From Hermodice carunculata (lineage: Eukaryota; Annelida; Polychaeta; Eunicida; Amphinomidae): a DNA stretch of 64,000 nucleotides. The stretch is from positions 60,517,668 through 60,581,667 of the forward strand of contig OZ026613.1 in the NCBI GenBank assembly GCA_964020975.1. The letters are read 5' to 3'. A model generated the notes under the pieces. It saw only the letters and a program-made list of their open reading frames with translations, had not been told where the DNA came from and ran no database searches. The translations under genes and the position numbers were made by a program. Positions 25,890 through 38,606 of this stretch are shown one piece after another; the first letter of the stretch is position 1, and the number at the start of each line of letters is the position of its first letter.

Positions 25890-25943
<54 letters not shown>

Positions 25944-25955
25944 CAGTAGTAGTAT
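25869..25955. repeat. (ATT)n-(AGT)n microsatellite
   Basis: About seven ATT units followed by about twenty AGT units. Confidence 0.95.
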
Positions 25956-26745
25956 ATTTTGACACATTGAAATATATCTATGCAAGTTAGTATGGTTTTA
26001 GAACTATAGTACAGCAACAGGTCCATCAAACAAATGGGAACCGCAAAACTCAAAACAGCTGGTTAAATTTTACATCAAATCGAAAAATAAGAATCTGACC
26101 TTCAAATCTGACCTTCAGATCTAATCTGAAGTTAGGCAGGGCGTACTACCAATTTCATGGTCAGTTTTTGTTTTTATTGGTGGCCAATTAAGGCAATGGT
26201 TTAGGGGTAATCATGGGAAACACATTATTTTTTAACCAGAACCGTATGCTTGTAGTAGCCTCATAGCTTTACAAAAGCATACCTACTATACAGGCACTTC
26301 ACGCACCCACTGCTTCAAATTTTATGCTATGTAACTATCAAAAAATTGCGCCTAGCTTTGATATTTGCATGTTATATGTTTTCATGAAAAAAAACAAACA
26401 ACAAACAAAAACAAAAACAAAACAAAACACACAACCCCCCCCCCTCCCATTTTCAATGAAATTGGGCTTTGGAGGAAAAGATTTTACAAAAAAAAGAACA
26501 AAAAAATTCTAAACTCACTTGATCGTGACAATTTGAAAAGCCTCGGTAAAAACCCACCTAAGGTAAGTTTTAAGTGAGTCTGGCTGAAAGAAAAATGAAA
26601 TAGGTAGTAATTCTATCGGTATAGCTTTCCTGAAGCTGAAATCCAGCATGCTGATCTTCATGCTATCGAAAGAGAAGAACAAAAACCTAAAGGTCAAAGT
26701 TAGTGAGGGTGTACTGTCGGTTTGTGGGGCTTTTTTGTGTTGTTT

Positions 26746-26806
26746 TTGTTTTGTTTTGTTTTGTTTTGTTTTGTTTTGTTTTGTTTTGTTTTGTTTTTGT
26801 TTTGGG
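26746..26806. repeat. (TTTTG)n microsatellite
   Basis: About a dozen TTTTG units. A similar tract lies at 45,305-45,350. Confidence 0.95.
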
Positions 26807-27513
26807 TCCAATATCAGGCATGAAATATGCATTATTTTAATTTTTTCCACGACTACAGAGGATCATAATCCTATGCAAAATTAAGGTTATGGCTGAAACA
26901 GTTATTTTGGTATTGTGCAGGATTGACCTTGGGAGAGATGATTTTGCAAATAACAGTGACTCACACCATTGTAACAAAGTAACACAGGTAGTGAAAATGG
27001 AGTGTAAACAGTCAAGATCTGAGAAAAAAGGTCGCAATTACAAAAAAATACTCAAATTGTGTCGAAAAAACCCACCATCAAAACTAACCTGCTAAAATTG
27101 AGTGTAGAGAATATTAAAAAACATTTTTAATAACCAAAAGCTTTATTTAATCTGATTGACAATTATGGTGGGAAAAGAGACTGCTTTTCACTGTCAACAT
27201 AAAATATCATGAAAACATCATACGTGCAAATATTCGATATTTAACTTAATTTGACCATAAAATTGACAGTACGTCCTACCTAATCTGAAACTTAAGGTTT
27301 TTATGTTTTGGCTGATATCAAATGCAGCGAGATTTTTTTTTCAGTTTCAGGAAGGTACATCATATTTAAAGCTGTGGACAAAAGTCTTCTAATTTACGTA
27401 AATTTGATAAACATTCCTTTGCCTTAGCAACCAATTGTCGACGCTTGCTGCATGAAGTTGATTTCTTGCAAAGCACTTCTATAGTATATATATTAGCCTA
27501 TGTTTTGACTATG

Positions 27514-27561
27514 GAATGAACGGGTCTTGAACCAGCAACCTTCAGACCCATCACCAGGCCA
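27514..27561 (-). mobile_element. tRNA-derived SINE head, partial
   Basis: On the minus strand TGGCCTGGTGATGG followed by GGTTGCTGGTTCAAGACCC looks like an RNA polymerase III A box and B box (GGTTCAAGACC) with the anticodon arm shortened. No complete cloverleaf can be drawn, so this is more likely a SINE head than a tRNA gene. A weaker relative lies near 28,070-28,115. Confidence 0.3.
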
Positions 27562-27639
27562 AAAAGTGGGAAACGCACATGTTGACTTGTTCATGAAGCT
27601 GACAACATCTCCATTCTTTAAAAAAAAGTGTTGTGGGAT

Positions 27640-27870
27640 AGATATGTCTTAGTTACGTAACGTTACCTCTCGGCCACCATTTGCCTAGACTTCAGTGTCA
27701 AGGAAATCGAGTTCAGTTTCACTCACTTGATTCTGAAAACCTGAAAGTCCCATGGCACCATCTCTCGGCTCTTTTGGAACTGATGGTGACACGCAATGCA
27801 CATGCCCCCTTATCCTTCTTCCTCTTGTGCTCACTATAACTGGCTTGCCCTTTCGAGTTGAACCTCCATA
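27640..27870 (+). repeat. 5' inverted terminal repeat of DIRS element B
   Basis: Begins near CGTAACGTTACCTCTCGG and runs through CCTAGACTTCAGTGTC and CATCTCTCGGCTCTTTTGG. It pairs with 34,240-34,485 in inverse orientation, including a 28-base perfect match. Confidence 0.75.
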
Positions 27871-30800
27871 ACCTTTTGTTCACACTCACTGTAGTAGTGC
27901 TTTACACACGCCCTAATATGTGGAAAATCTTTTTTCAGCAGTCTTGAAATATTCAGAGATCTAGATAGCTGATTTCTTTTAAAGAGATATCTCTGAAATA
28001 GAAGCCAGTAGGGCTGGTTGCTTGGCTTGAAACCTAGATTTTCAATATTTTATGTTTGGAACAAGCGGGACTCAGCCTGCAACCTTTGGCACCAGGTGCC
28101 TAGCTTGCGTCTCGATAAAGAGATTGCAGAGAGAGGGCAGACAGTGCACACCAGGCAATTGCCTTCTTTGGGAAGTAAGCCATAAAGGTTGATCCTTCAA
28201 CCACTCAGTCTACATCCCTGTTGGATCATTGACTGAATTTGGACTCACTGAACCACCACAGGGCAGCCTGAGTCAACCATCCACACCTCTACAGGTATTG
28301 TCTGCAGTTGGGTCAAGTTTGCTCATGTAAGCTAACTTGCAGATACTGTAAGAATTGGGGAGAGGACAAATAGTTGCTCTTTGAACAGTCACAGAGGAAG
28401 TACAATTGTACGAGGTGTAGGTGGCAGGCTGTAGCTGCAAAACACCGAGCTGAGAAGACGGACTCCATTAAGTCTTCGGCAACTACCCCCATGAGAAAAA
28501 GCATAGACTTACTGGTGCAGCTCATCTGCAGACACATGTAGCTGATGTTTCAATGCCAGAAGCCCCACGGGACATAATGTAAGGTGTCAAAAGTCAGAAA
28601 GCAAGAGATCCCCTCATGGGGATCACGTAAATCCATCTTTGCCCTCAAAGACATCCACTGCTGTTCCTACCATGGACCCAAAGGTTGCCCTCACTTTGGA
28701 GTCTACGTCAAAGAGCATGCAGATGCAGACTGAGATGTTACATGAATTGTTTGCCCCCCCCCCGACTGCTACAGGCTGTTTCTTCTTCAAAGTCTCCTTG
28801 AAAGAAGTCAGCCAAATGTCGGCTACAGTTTTCAAGATCTTGGTCCATTGCGTACCAGCACTGGGAGTGTCAGCCATGCAGACCTGTGCATGTGGGATGG
28901 AAACTTTCTGGTTCCCATCTGGGGGTTCTGGAACCTTGGCCAATCCAAGTACTGGAGCCTGGTATGTCTGGAAAACCACCAGTGCTTCAGCAAACTTCCT
29001 TAGCTCCCAGTTCCAAGAGCTTCTTTTGTAAGACAAGGCAGGTGGGTGATGGAAGGAAGGCAACCATGTCTGTAGGCGTGACTTCTGTGTTTAGTGGGTC
29101 CTTGGCCCGGACAGTGTCAGCACGTCTGGTGGCCCAGGTGACTAGTTTAGTCCCTAACCAGCAGTGACAGCCATCCCCTCAGCACCTCTGGTGCCTCTGT
29201 CCCAGAGCAAACAGTTGGTGATCCCGTTAGCCCATGCATTTGAGCTAAGTTACTGAATCCCTCTCTTGAGAAGCAAGTGGAGTCGAGCACCGAGAGGAAC
29301 AACAGTTTTGGTCAGAGAATCTTTTTTTTTTCAGCATTGACCCATGATGCAGCTGGTTCACAACAGACTCTGTCAGCTGAGCAGCTTGCTGCATCTGCCT
29401 TGAGGCAGCTCTCTCTTGGCACCAAAGCTCCAGAGTTCTCTGAATTCCCATGGAGCCTCCTGCCAGCACACTACCTAGTTGGCAGTGGCTGTGGTCCTGA
29501 AAATGAGTCTCCCCTAGACCCAGCATGATCTCTCCAGCCAGCAGATATCTTTGCTGGCCTCTGCCAAGCTCACTGCTCATGGTTTCCTGTAGCTTTTCCT
29601 GTCCAACCTCACGTTTGCTGATCAGGTGGGATGGCATTTGTGGCCGGGACAACTTCCACGGAAGTTCTTGCTGCCCCAACACCAGGCATGGTGACGGATC
29701 CCCTGCTGTCACATGGGACCACTCCATTGCCTGTGGACAACTTCTTGTTTGATGAGGCTTTGGGCATCACCACTCCCCTCATGAGTCTGAAGTCTTCAGA
29801 CTTGGACACTGCAGTGGTGGATGAGCTTTTGATTTTCGATTCTTCCATTAGCAGATCTGGATTATAGGTCAAAGGCTTGCCCATCATGCCATTCATTCTC
29901 TGACAGGTCCAGAGAGCCAGTGATGATGGGTTCTGTGGAAGGCTCTGCCTCTGTTCACATGAACATGGCACATGGTCCCCTCATGGGCATTGGCCATGTC
30001 AAAGCTCTTATTCAGAGTCTGATTGATGACCAGGCTGTGGTCCCACCACAGGAGGCAGGGCATGGGGCTGTTGTGCTGTCCTGCTGGGGCTTGACTCTGG
30101 AGAACATGCTGGGATGCACCCCCATCCCTTTTTTGCCTTAGGTTGCTGAGTTTTATTACCAGCTCAGTGCCAAAACACTCATTGCACACAGGTTCCTGCA
30201 GAGCTGCCAACTTCTGGGTATCTGAGGCCAGGGTGAATCTTCCCTAAGACAGATGTCCAGGGGAGATGGTATTTGGCACCTGAGCAGATCTTTCCATTGG
30301 GTTCACTGCCGGTCGACTCAGATTGGGAAGAGTTTGATTCTCCACAGCCAAAGTCTGTCATGGCATCTGTTGAGGCCTGCAAATGGTTGGAGGAAGATAC
30401 CCAGGGATCTGTCCTTATGGCTTCATACTTTATTGTCCATTGGCTGCTTTGAGGTCTCTCCTTGATGACCTCAATGGCTGTGTATGGAGGTTGGCCACAG
30501 TGCAAGACTGGTTAGACCACGCAATACTCTTCCCGACTTGATTGTAACAGCCAGTTGATTACCAAGTGTGGGCCACTTGCATGCTGAAGGCAAATCTTTG
30601 ATTGTTGATGAGGGACTTCTACCTCCATGGTCAGGAGTTGCCTCACTCTCTGTTCTGCAGAGCCCCAATGGGGCCCCCCAATTCTCCAGAACTCTGTTTA
30701 GAGGAGAGATGGTACCTGTACCTGCCAGGCACAGGTCCTTGGGTTTCACTTATCCAAGCAGGCCCCTTCCAAAGCACTGACCAACTTGGCTTGGTCATTG

Positions 30801-33800
30801 TCATTCTTGGTCACTGCAGCCCCCAAGTGTGATACTTGTAAGATCGCATCTACTAGCATCTCCGTTCATGCTCCCTCCGGGAAATGACACCCAGAAAAAA
30901 GCAGACAGTGCTCAGAAAAAAGGCAAGCCTTCCGATAAAAGCAAGAAGCCAGGAAAACCTCAGTGTTCCTGACTTTTGTATACTGGATTGAGCTATCCCA
31001 GCATTGCCAACCACCATGAAGTCAGACTCTGCAGAGTGACCAGTCAGCAACTGCCGCACTGCATATCGCATGCAATGGGAGTCTATCACAGCCAACTTGT
31101 TCGCCTAATCATCCTGAGACACAGCTTCACACTGCCCTTCAGCAAAGACAGGCCTCTGTTAAACTAAGAGCCACCGTTGTTCAAACTGCCTTGTTCCTGG
31201 GGGCAGTTCAGATGCTTTGTTGCAAGCACTGCATACAGCAAGTCGAGTATCAAGGTACTCCCACCATATACAAGCTACTCTTCCTGGTCCCCACGATGGA
31301 TGGAGGATGGCACCCAGTCATGGACCTGTCAACACTGGACACCTTCCTGGAAGTCCCTTCCTTTTGGATGGAGACCCCCAGTTGGTGGAAGCAGCCTTGT
31401 GGCCCATGGAGTGGATGATATCCCTGGATCTCAGGGAAGCATTATTCCATGTGCCAATCATAGAAACTTCACAGAAGTATCTGTGGTTTGCATTTCCCAG
31501 CCAAGTATACCAGTTCAGGGCACTTCCATTGGGCCTTGCCATGGCACCAACCATGTTTACCATGTTCCCATGGACAGTTACTGCTTGCTTTCACTTCTCA
31601 GCCACCCACATTCATGTGTATCTGGACAATTGGCTTATGTAAGCACTTTGGTGCCTGGATTTGCAGCATCACACACAGACCATTCTGAGGCTCTGGCAGT
31701 ACTTAGCCATGATAGTGAGCTTACACAAGTCTAGTCTTTGGCAAGAGCACTCTTTCGTTTATCTCAGCATCTAGTTTGACCTGGTTGGATACATGTGTTT
31801 GCCTTCAAAAGACAGGTGGGAGAGACTTCAGTCTCTGTTTAGACCCTTTCTGACTGGCAAAGTTGGCTTAGCACCCACTCAGTCATCTTCACTGTTGCCC
31901 CTTGCAATACTTTCTGCAGGGCAGATGGACAAGAGACCAGGGCTACTAGGCTGCAGTGACAATGTGGGCTCATCTCCATCTAGATGCAGCTCACGTGGGT
32001 GGAGAGCCGCATGGTGTCATACCCTTGGCTGGTATCCTTTCCATCTCACCACATAAACTAGTTGGAACTGGAGGTGATATCCTTGGCACTCACTCCATAC
32101 CAAGGTTTTTCAGGCCATGCAGACCAGATAGGAACCTCCACACATGGACTTGTGAGTGACTCACAAGAATGTGATACTGCCGGTTTATGTTTCACCTGGC
32201 CCAGACCCCAAGGTCCTGGCAGTGAATGCTTTAGCCATGGACTGGAGCAACCTGTTGGTATATGCCTGTCCACCTTCGCAGATCATTCCAAGGGTATTGC
32301 ACAAGGTTCAGTCCCAAGATTGTAATCTCATCCTGGTGGCCCCCTTAGCAGCCCCACAGCAATAGCTCTGTAGGCCTCTCAGAAAGGAGTGTCAAGCCTT
32401 TGCTATGTTTACTAGCAAGGCCAAAGCTTCTGGTAAGCTGTGGACAAGTGTGTTCTACAGGAATCCTCAAGGGAGCAACCTCCATCTCTGGCAGTTACCT
32501 CACAGCACATTCATGACAGAGGCTTCTCTGAATCCATCTCAGAGAGAATTGCCAAAGGAGTGCCTTGATCTTCTTCTCTAACTGTCTACTCAACTCAATG
32601 GAACATGTTTTTCTATTGGTGCACCAGCAATGAAATCCACCAATTTCTTGTTGCATCAGTGAGAAGTCTCAGGAAACAGGTCAAGAACAGTGGAGGGTTT
32701 CCAATCAGGCATCTCTTCAACCCTTGCCAATGTCTTGGATGTTCGCATTGGGAGCAATCCTTATCTGTCTGTGCTCATTGTGTCCTTCTACACCAACAGA
32801 CAGGCATCAACACATGTCCAACCTTGGTGGGACCTGCCGCTTGTTTTAGTCATGCTGAAGAAGTAGCCCTTTGAGTGCCTTGAGGATCCCCAGCGGGTGG
32901 GCCTCAAGTACTGAACATGGAAAACTTTTTTTTTCTTAACACTCACTTTGCAGGCTCAAACACTCGAAATCCATGCTATAGCTCATGACTGAATCCAATG
33001 GTTGTCTAACCACTCCCAGGTGATACTGAGGCCTCACTTGGCTTCCTTGCAAAGAACCAAGTGGATTAGGATCTGCCTACAGCCTTCAAGGGTTTTCCCC
33101 TCTGTGCTACGGATACTGCTCTTTCACTCAAGAAAGGGGCCCTGTATCCCAGTTAGAGCCCATCACTGGTGCCTTTCACACATGGACAGACTCACAGGAT
33201 GGAGGTCCGCCCTCTTGCTACCTCTGAGTTACCCATGTATGGAGCAAGTTTGCAAACATGATTTCTTCATGGATTAAGCACACAATCCTTAAGGCCCCTA
33301 AGATCTCGCTGGAAAGTCCTGGTGCTTTGCAGCCTGTCTCAGCCAGAGTTCATGAGGTGCAAGCATTTGGCACTGCCCTGCATAACTTAGCTGTTGTCAA
33401 CATTGTGTAGGCCTCCCACTGGCAATCCTCTACAACCTTCGCCAAGCACTACTTGCATGACATGATAGTGCTAAGGGAAAGTATCTAGGCCTTTCTCTGC
33501 ATTACAGGCTCCTTTGCTTAGGTTCTGATACTCTTCCATTAGGCTTTCCAGATGTCACCAGAGTAGCCCCAGTGGTAAAACCTTGGTGTTCTTGTGATTG
33601 ATCAGATGCAGTCTATAGATCACCACACTTCTCAGTTAGCGTAGTAGTGCTTTGTGACCAGTTGACGCAATCCAGGACCAGTATCAGGCAGTTTTTCCTG
33701 GCACTCCAGCTGTTGCTGGTTTACTTTGAAGTTCACTGCCTTGAAGAACCATATATTACCCACCCACTCCCTGACCACCCACCCCACCAGGCACCTACCA

Positions 33801-34109
33801 GTTTTGTGACTAGGTCCTGTTAGATCTCCAGTTCCAATGTAGCTGAAACCGATAGCATCTACCCATGAAGCGGACAGCTGTCATGTTGGTGGGTGAGCAC
33901 AGGGGGTTCAGTGGGGCCCCATGCTGGTCGATAAGGAGGGTCTCTGCTTTCATCTGGATGCTGCTGTGGGCGGCCTTAACTCCACGTAGCTCTGAGGTTT
34001 TCCTTTCAGATGTTGCCTCCTCACTGGGACCCATGGTTACCCCCAAGCTGCTGGTCCTGGTGGTCAAATTTGGTCAGTATGCCAGCAATATCACACCCTC
34101 CACCTATAT

Positions 34110-34235
34110 ACTCATATATCGGCAAATGGTGGTCAAGAGGAGGTAATGTCACATTACTAATACGAGATACTTTTAAGAATTATCAGTATTAGTAAGAATA
34201 CTTACCTGTAGACCACCAGAGAAGCCCACCCGACC
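34110..34235 (+). repeat. Internal complementary region of DIRS element B
   Basis: GGTGGTCAAGAGGAGGTAA complements the element's left end, and CTTACCTGTAGACCACC complements its right end. The two lie side by side, as in the circle-junction template of DIRS elements. Confidence 0.7.
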
Positions 34236-34239
34236 AACC

Positions 34240-34485
34240 TCACTTCCTCTTTCAGCTGCCGTCAACTGACCACTCTCCAAAAGAGAAAGGATGATATGGG
34301 GAGCATGTGGACCGGGAGTCACCACTGGTTCCAAAGGAACTGAGAGATGGTACCAAGGACCGTCAGGTTTTCAGAATCAAGTGAGTGAAACTCAACTGGA
34401 TTCTGTGGGCGTTCGACCCAGACACTGAGGTCTAGGCATATGGTGGTTGGTAGGTAAGTACACTTATTAATACTGATATTACTTA
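34240..34485 (-). repeat. 3' inverted terminal repeat of DIRS element B
   Basis: Inverse of the left repeat. The terminus reads TGGTGGTTGGTAGGTAAG, the complement of the motif at 34,203-34,220. Confidence 0.75.
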
Positions 34486-34489
34486 AAAA

Positions 34490-36380
34490 AATCTCATGCA
34501 AATGCCATCATCAACAGAGTTGCCTGCACATGGGCCAATACAATTTAAAGTTTTGAAGTGACAACATGTATACTTAAAAGTTATAATTAAAATGTGTTTG
34601 TCATTTCGTCGCTTCATAACTTAATTCCGTTGAAATGATAACCAAGAAAAACAGAACTTAACTATAGCAGTGATAGTACACCTTAGCCGCTTTTAAACTT
34701 TAGGTTGTTGTCTTTTGCTTTATACAAAATCCAGAGAGATGTTTGCCGGTTGAATAAAATCCTAAAATCAGCATTTTTAAATTTTTTGTTGCCTTGCCAC
34801 TTTGCTCTCTACAGAGTTGCGTTCAGTAGAAGATAAAGATAATATATTTGTAAACTTTGAGGTGGGTGAACTTCTTCTGTGAGTATTTCTTGAATGTCCA
34901 AAACATTCGATACTTTGAATAAAAGGGTCTTTCAAAATATTCAATCACAAAAGTATTATTAGTGCCTTATTGAAACTCGTAGAAAATCCTTTTGCAAACG
35001 CCACACATTATTCTGATCACGAGAGATTTACGTGACATCTCACAGGAGCAACATGGGGCTCAATTCCTTGGTCTTGACCCATTTATTATCAGCATTATGT
35101 CAGCATAAATGCCACTCAATATTCTAGTTTTACAGGCGACAGTACTTTAGCAAGTACTCTTAAGTCAATAATTACGGTGGTTGAGATTGTGACAGTATAA
35201 ATAATGATCCGTCAAAACTTAGTTCATGGCTGAAAGTACACAAACTTTTACATAATGTAGCTAAATCACTTTGTATGGTTTAACCGTAAATAGAAAATAT
35301 GAACAAGACAATACTGAAATAATTATGTCGTTGAGCATGTTGGCAATTTTAGATTTGTTGTTGGCTACAAATGGGGACAAATAAGGAAATACAGAAAACA
35401 AGTCATCAGATTCAATAACGTAGAAAATATAATTCAAATAAGGAAACTGTTGTTTTAAATCCGAAACTTCTAAATATTCAAGAATTTTTTACCTTCACTT
35501 AATTCTAATTTATTATATATTCTTTGATGATAAACTGCTAGCAAGTCTGATGAAACTTCCTTTTTGCTTGAAAATTTGTTTCAAAGAAAGGACTCTACAA
35601 ATTTCTTTCAGAGTAAATACAGCTCTGGCCCAGCGGACAGTTAGTTTCGATATTTTGAATCAAATGCCTGCAAATGTACCTTTGAAGCTTTTCACGTATA
35701 GATTTACTTTTATTCTGACCATGTAAAACAATGCGTTAATTAGTTATGTACATATACATACATACAGACAGACACACACACACATACATACATACATACA
35801 TACATACATACATACCTCTTGTTCGTTTTAATTTCTTTGTCAATAGCCACTTCCAGCTCTTTCTGTATATTCAGCTTGGCTTCTTTCACTAGCTTTTTTT
35901 AAAGTTTTCATTCAAAGTGAATCTCCATCATTTTCATACTTTACGAAGGTTTACTTTCCAGTATCATACAAGTTATATATTCCATATGACACCACCGTCC
36001 CTTATTATAAGTATACAGGCCAAAGTATTAACAAACAGTAATTTATTTTATTTTTTTGTTCTTGTTTTTGTTTTTGAGGTGATATATTCCTTACATATTT
36101 ACATTGTGACATATTTGTACTGCATCATATATGTAGAGACAATTCATAATTTTCTATTCAGTCCGGGTGTCACACCCTCGAAACGGACCCTAAAGGTCAT
36201 ATTACTCGCTGTCATTTTAATATAAAATGTTTTATTCATTTCGTTTGATTATAAACCCACCCACTCACCCACCCTGGAAAAAAATAAAGTGAAGGCTTGA
36301 GTTGAATAGTTATTGTTGTCATCATTTTGAGCACTGAGTTAGGAAAAATTAGAGATACTTTAAGGCCTTCGTGTATTCGT
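34490..36380. other. Intron, nothing recognised beyond a microsatellite
   Basis: AT-rich intron sequence with an (ACAT)n/(ACAG)n tract at about 35,752-35,815. No exon is supported. Confidence 0.5.
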
Positions 36381-37125
36381 CTAGATGTTGAGCAAATACG
36401 GTTTGTAAATGCTTTAGGCACCCAGCTGTTGTGCCAATAGCTTTCGGTCGTGCTTATTTTTCCCAGTTGTTGTGCCAATAAGTTTCTACTGAGCTTTATT
36501 TTGCAAGGCTGTTGAGCTTGGATTCTATATGTACGGGTACGGATACGGGTCTGCCGTGCGGATACGGTACGGTGTACGATTATGCAAATGGTGTGATTCC
36601 ATATATGGTGGTGGTCAGTCAACTGTCTATTTGCGGCAGATGACCCAAGGGTACAGGATGGCTCTCGCCTTGTCTAAAACAAATCCACTTGGCTTCAATC
36701 CTAATATACCAGCGATACACCAGCAAATTATGTAATATTTCACGTCATTTCAAGGAAATTCCCGTCCGTTTTTGGGTAGGATACGATTGAGAAAAATCGT
36801 ACCCGTATCGGCACATATGGAATCATTATACGTAATTTCAAGTTGCGCGATTTTTTGCCGTATCCGTACCCTTATCTGTACCCTTATCCGTACCCGCATC
36901 CGTACGCGCATCCGTACCCTTACATATGGAATCCAAGCTCCATGCTAATAAGGTCCTACCGTGTTTTATTTTCAAGTTGCAGTACCATAAAGATTAGACC
37001 AAAATTATTTGCCCAGCTTTTGCGGCAACGGGATTTGACTGTGCTAAATTTGCCCATCTCTTTTGCTAATAGGATTTTGGTCGTGGCATCTATCTGTCCA
37101 ACTGTTGTGGAACAGGGTTTAAACC
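36380..37125. repeat. 41-base minisatellite interrupted by a foldback element
   Basis: Units such as 36,421-36,461 and 36,462-36,503 (CCCAGTTGTTGTGCCAATA...) resume beyond the insertion at about 36,960-37,125 (TTTGCCCAGCTTTTGC...). Each unit is about 41-42 bases and diverged. The insertion at 36,514-36,940 splits the array. Confidence 0.6.
36514..36940. mobile_element. Foldback element with TACGGR-repeat arms
   Basis: The outer 31 bases at 36,514-36,544 are the inverse complement of 36,910-36,940 with two mismatches (GAGCTTGGATTCTATATGTA against GAGCTTGGATTCCATATGTA at the start). Inside each arm lies an irregular run of GGATACGGGTAC-type hexamers, outward-facing on both sides (36,531-36,588 and 36,848-36,925). 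A further inner inverted pair surrounds GATTCCATAT near 36,595 and ATATGGAATC near 36,817. There is no coding capacity: Tyr-Pro-rich frames are products of the hexamers. Best read as a non-autonomous foldback DNA element. The family is unknown. Confidence 0.6.
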
Positions 37126-37196
37126 ACCTGTAGGGTCAAATACAAGCCCTCTTGAGTGCAATGCCTTTTCTTTAATTAAATTTTTCTCTTGATGTT

Positions 37197-37308
37197 TGCG
37201 GGGTTTGGGGGTTTTTTTTTGTATTGTTTTGTTTTTTGGCGTTTTTTGTTTTGTTTTTTTTTTTTGTTTTTGTTTTTTTTGTTTTTTTTGTTTTTTGTTT
37301 GTTTTTGA
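37197..37308. repeat. T-rich low-complexity tract
   Basis: Runs of T broken by single G, with no unit of constant length. Confidence 0.9.
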
Positions 37309-37958
37309 ATCCGTTTTGAAAGTAGAAAAGTAGTTATATATATAACAAACCCTTTTCCAATTGTTGTTTTACTAAAACATATTTAATCGAAATAAGTATC
37401 ACACATTGCCAAAGTTGAAAGTTAGCTACAATCCATCCTTAAGAACTTTAGTAACAGCGGGGTCGTCTTGAAATACCTTCTGTCTCGTTTAACACAAATG
37501 AACCGAATGAAAATTGATTTAAGCATATGTGTACATAAACAAAAATTGACTATAATCTATCAGTAAATGTTCCAACCGACTCTAGGGGTAGGTTGAAGCT
37601 GTTTCTTCTAACCTTAGGGGCAAGTGGAAACATATTTCAGATTACCTTAGGGCAAGCTGAAAATTAAGCACAGTTGAAAAATGTTTCAACACCACCTTTG
37701 CACCATTTTTCACCTCACCCCTTTGAGTGTTTATGCACATTTATCTACACTGCAGATATACACATTAACTAATCACTGTCGCACTTTTTGCTGCTAACTC
37801 TCCGCCACCTGGGTTTTTTATACCACCTGGTAACTTAGCTTAATATCTTATTGTGTAAAGAATTTGCCAAAAAATCTTTGATAAGGAATATTTTCTGGAG
37901 ATGTAGAAAAACATAAATTGCGTGCCCAATCAAAAACATAATTTGAAATTGTTTTCAA

Positions 37959-38227
37959 TTAACCCTTTCCCCTTTGAATTAAGACTGAGTCAACAGCTTT
38001 CCTTTGCATGGGTTGGGCATTAAGCATATGTGTTGGGCACTAAGCATATAAGTGCCCAACCCATGCCAAGGAAAGCTGTTGACCTGGGGCATGTGATCTT
38101 GATAAGTCTCATGTACATTTGTCAGTCAAATTGTTTTTCATAACTGTTGAAATTAGTTGAAAACACTGAAGCAGACGACATTTGACCACCAGCCGGTTTT
38201 GGCCCGTTTGAGGGGGAAAGGGTTAAA
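37959..38227. mobile_element. piggyBac-type MITE with TTAA target duplication
   Basis: TTAA at 37,959-37,962 is followed by CCCTTTCCCCTTTGA, and the other end reads TTTGAGGGGGAAAGGG before TTAA at 38,224-38,227. TTAA duplication plus CCCTTT termini are the signature of piggyBac superfamily elements. At 269 bases with no transposase it is a non-autonomous derivative. Inside lies a hairpin: 37,989-38,019 pairs with 38,053-38,083, one mismatch in 31. Confidence 0.65.
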
Positions 38228-38606
38228 TGCGACACCCAATTTAGTAGTTGTGATACTTCAGCGGGGGGGGGGGGGGGCAAACTGTAAACAACTGAGAAAC
38301 CACACGATCATTGACCATGACCTCGATTTTGAAAATCATAGCATTCACATGTGTGTATTAAAATTTGTCTCATTTTATAAACCTGTAATTAGCTTTATTT
38401 TCGATTGAGCGCAAGCTAACCCATGACCGCTTGAGAACGTGTCATGAATTTTCTTTTCAGCCCTGCTCTGTTGTCCCATATGGAGGAGTTGAACTACCCT
38501 TTTTTCAACTAAACGAGCCAAAGAACCAGATATGATGATCGATGATGATGATAGTATTAAAACTGCTACTACTACAACTAATGATAATGGTAAAACATAT
38601 TTTTAG

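Larger units (their letters stand above)
25560..27510. other. Intron with simple repeats
   Basis: No exon seen. Contains (ATT)n-(AGT)n at 25,869-25,955, an A/C-rich tract at 26,385-26,445 and (TTTTG)n at 26,746-26,806. A short stretch near 26,118-26,165 and one near 27,235-27,290 are imperfect inverse complements. Confidence 0.5.
27640..34485 (+). mobile_element. Fossil DIRS-type tyrosine-recombinase retrotransposon (element B)
   Basis: Old DIRS element sitting in the long intron of the channel gene, same strand. Parts: 5' inverted repeat about 27,640-27,870; gag-like region about 28,300-30,850; reverse transcriptase and RNase H about 31,180-32,600, with the DIRS-style motifs MISLDLREALFHVPI, YQFRALPLGLAMAPT and HVYLDNWL; tyrosine recombinase about 32,900-33,700; internal complementary region about 34,110-34,235; 3' inverted repeat about 34,240-34,485. 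Bases 27,717-27,744 are the exact inverse complement of 34,363-34,390. The internal region holds complements of both ends side by side, the structure specific to DIRS. The element is broken many times (more than ten interruptions), looks old and is surely inactive. It belongs to the same family as element A. Confidence 0.85.

Noticed and set aside
27514-28115. tRNA gene
   Set aside because: A and B box-like sequences are present, but no complete cloverleaf can be folded. A SINE head is more likely.
36843-36925. Tyr-Pro repeat peptide, resembling an adhesive protein
   Set aside because: It is a reading of the CCGTAC-type hexamers in the arm of the foldback element, and the mirror arm has no matching frame.
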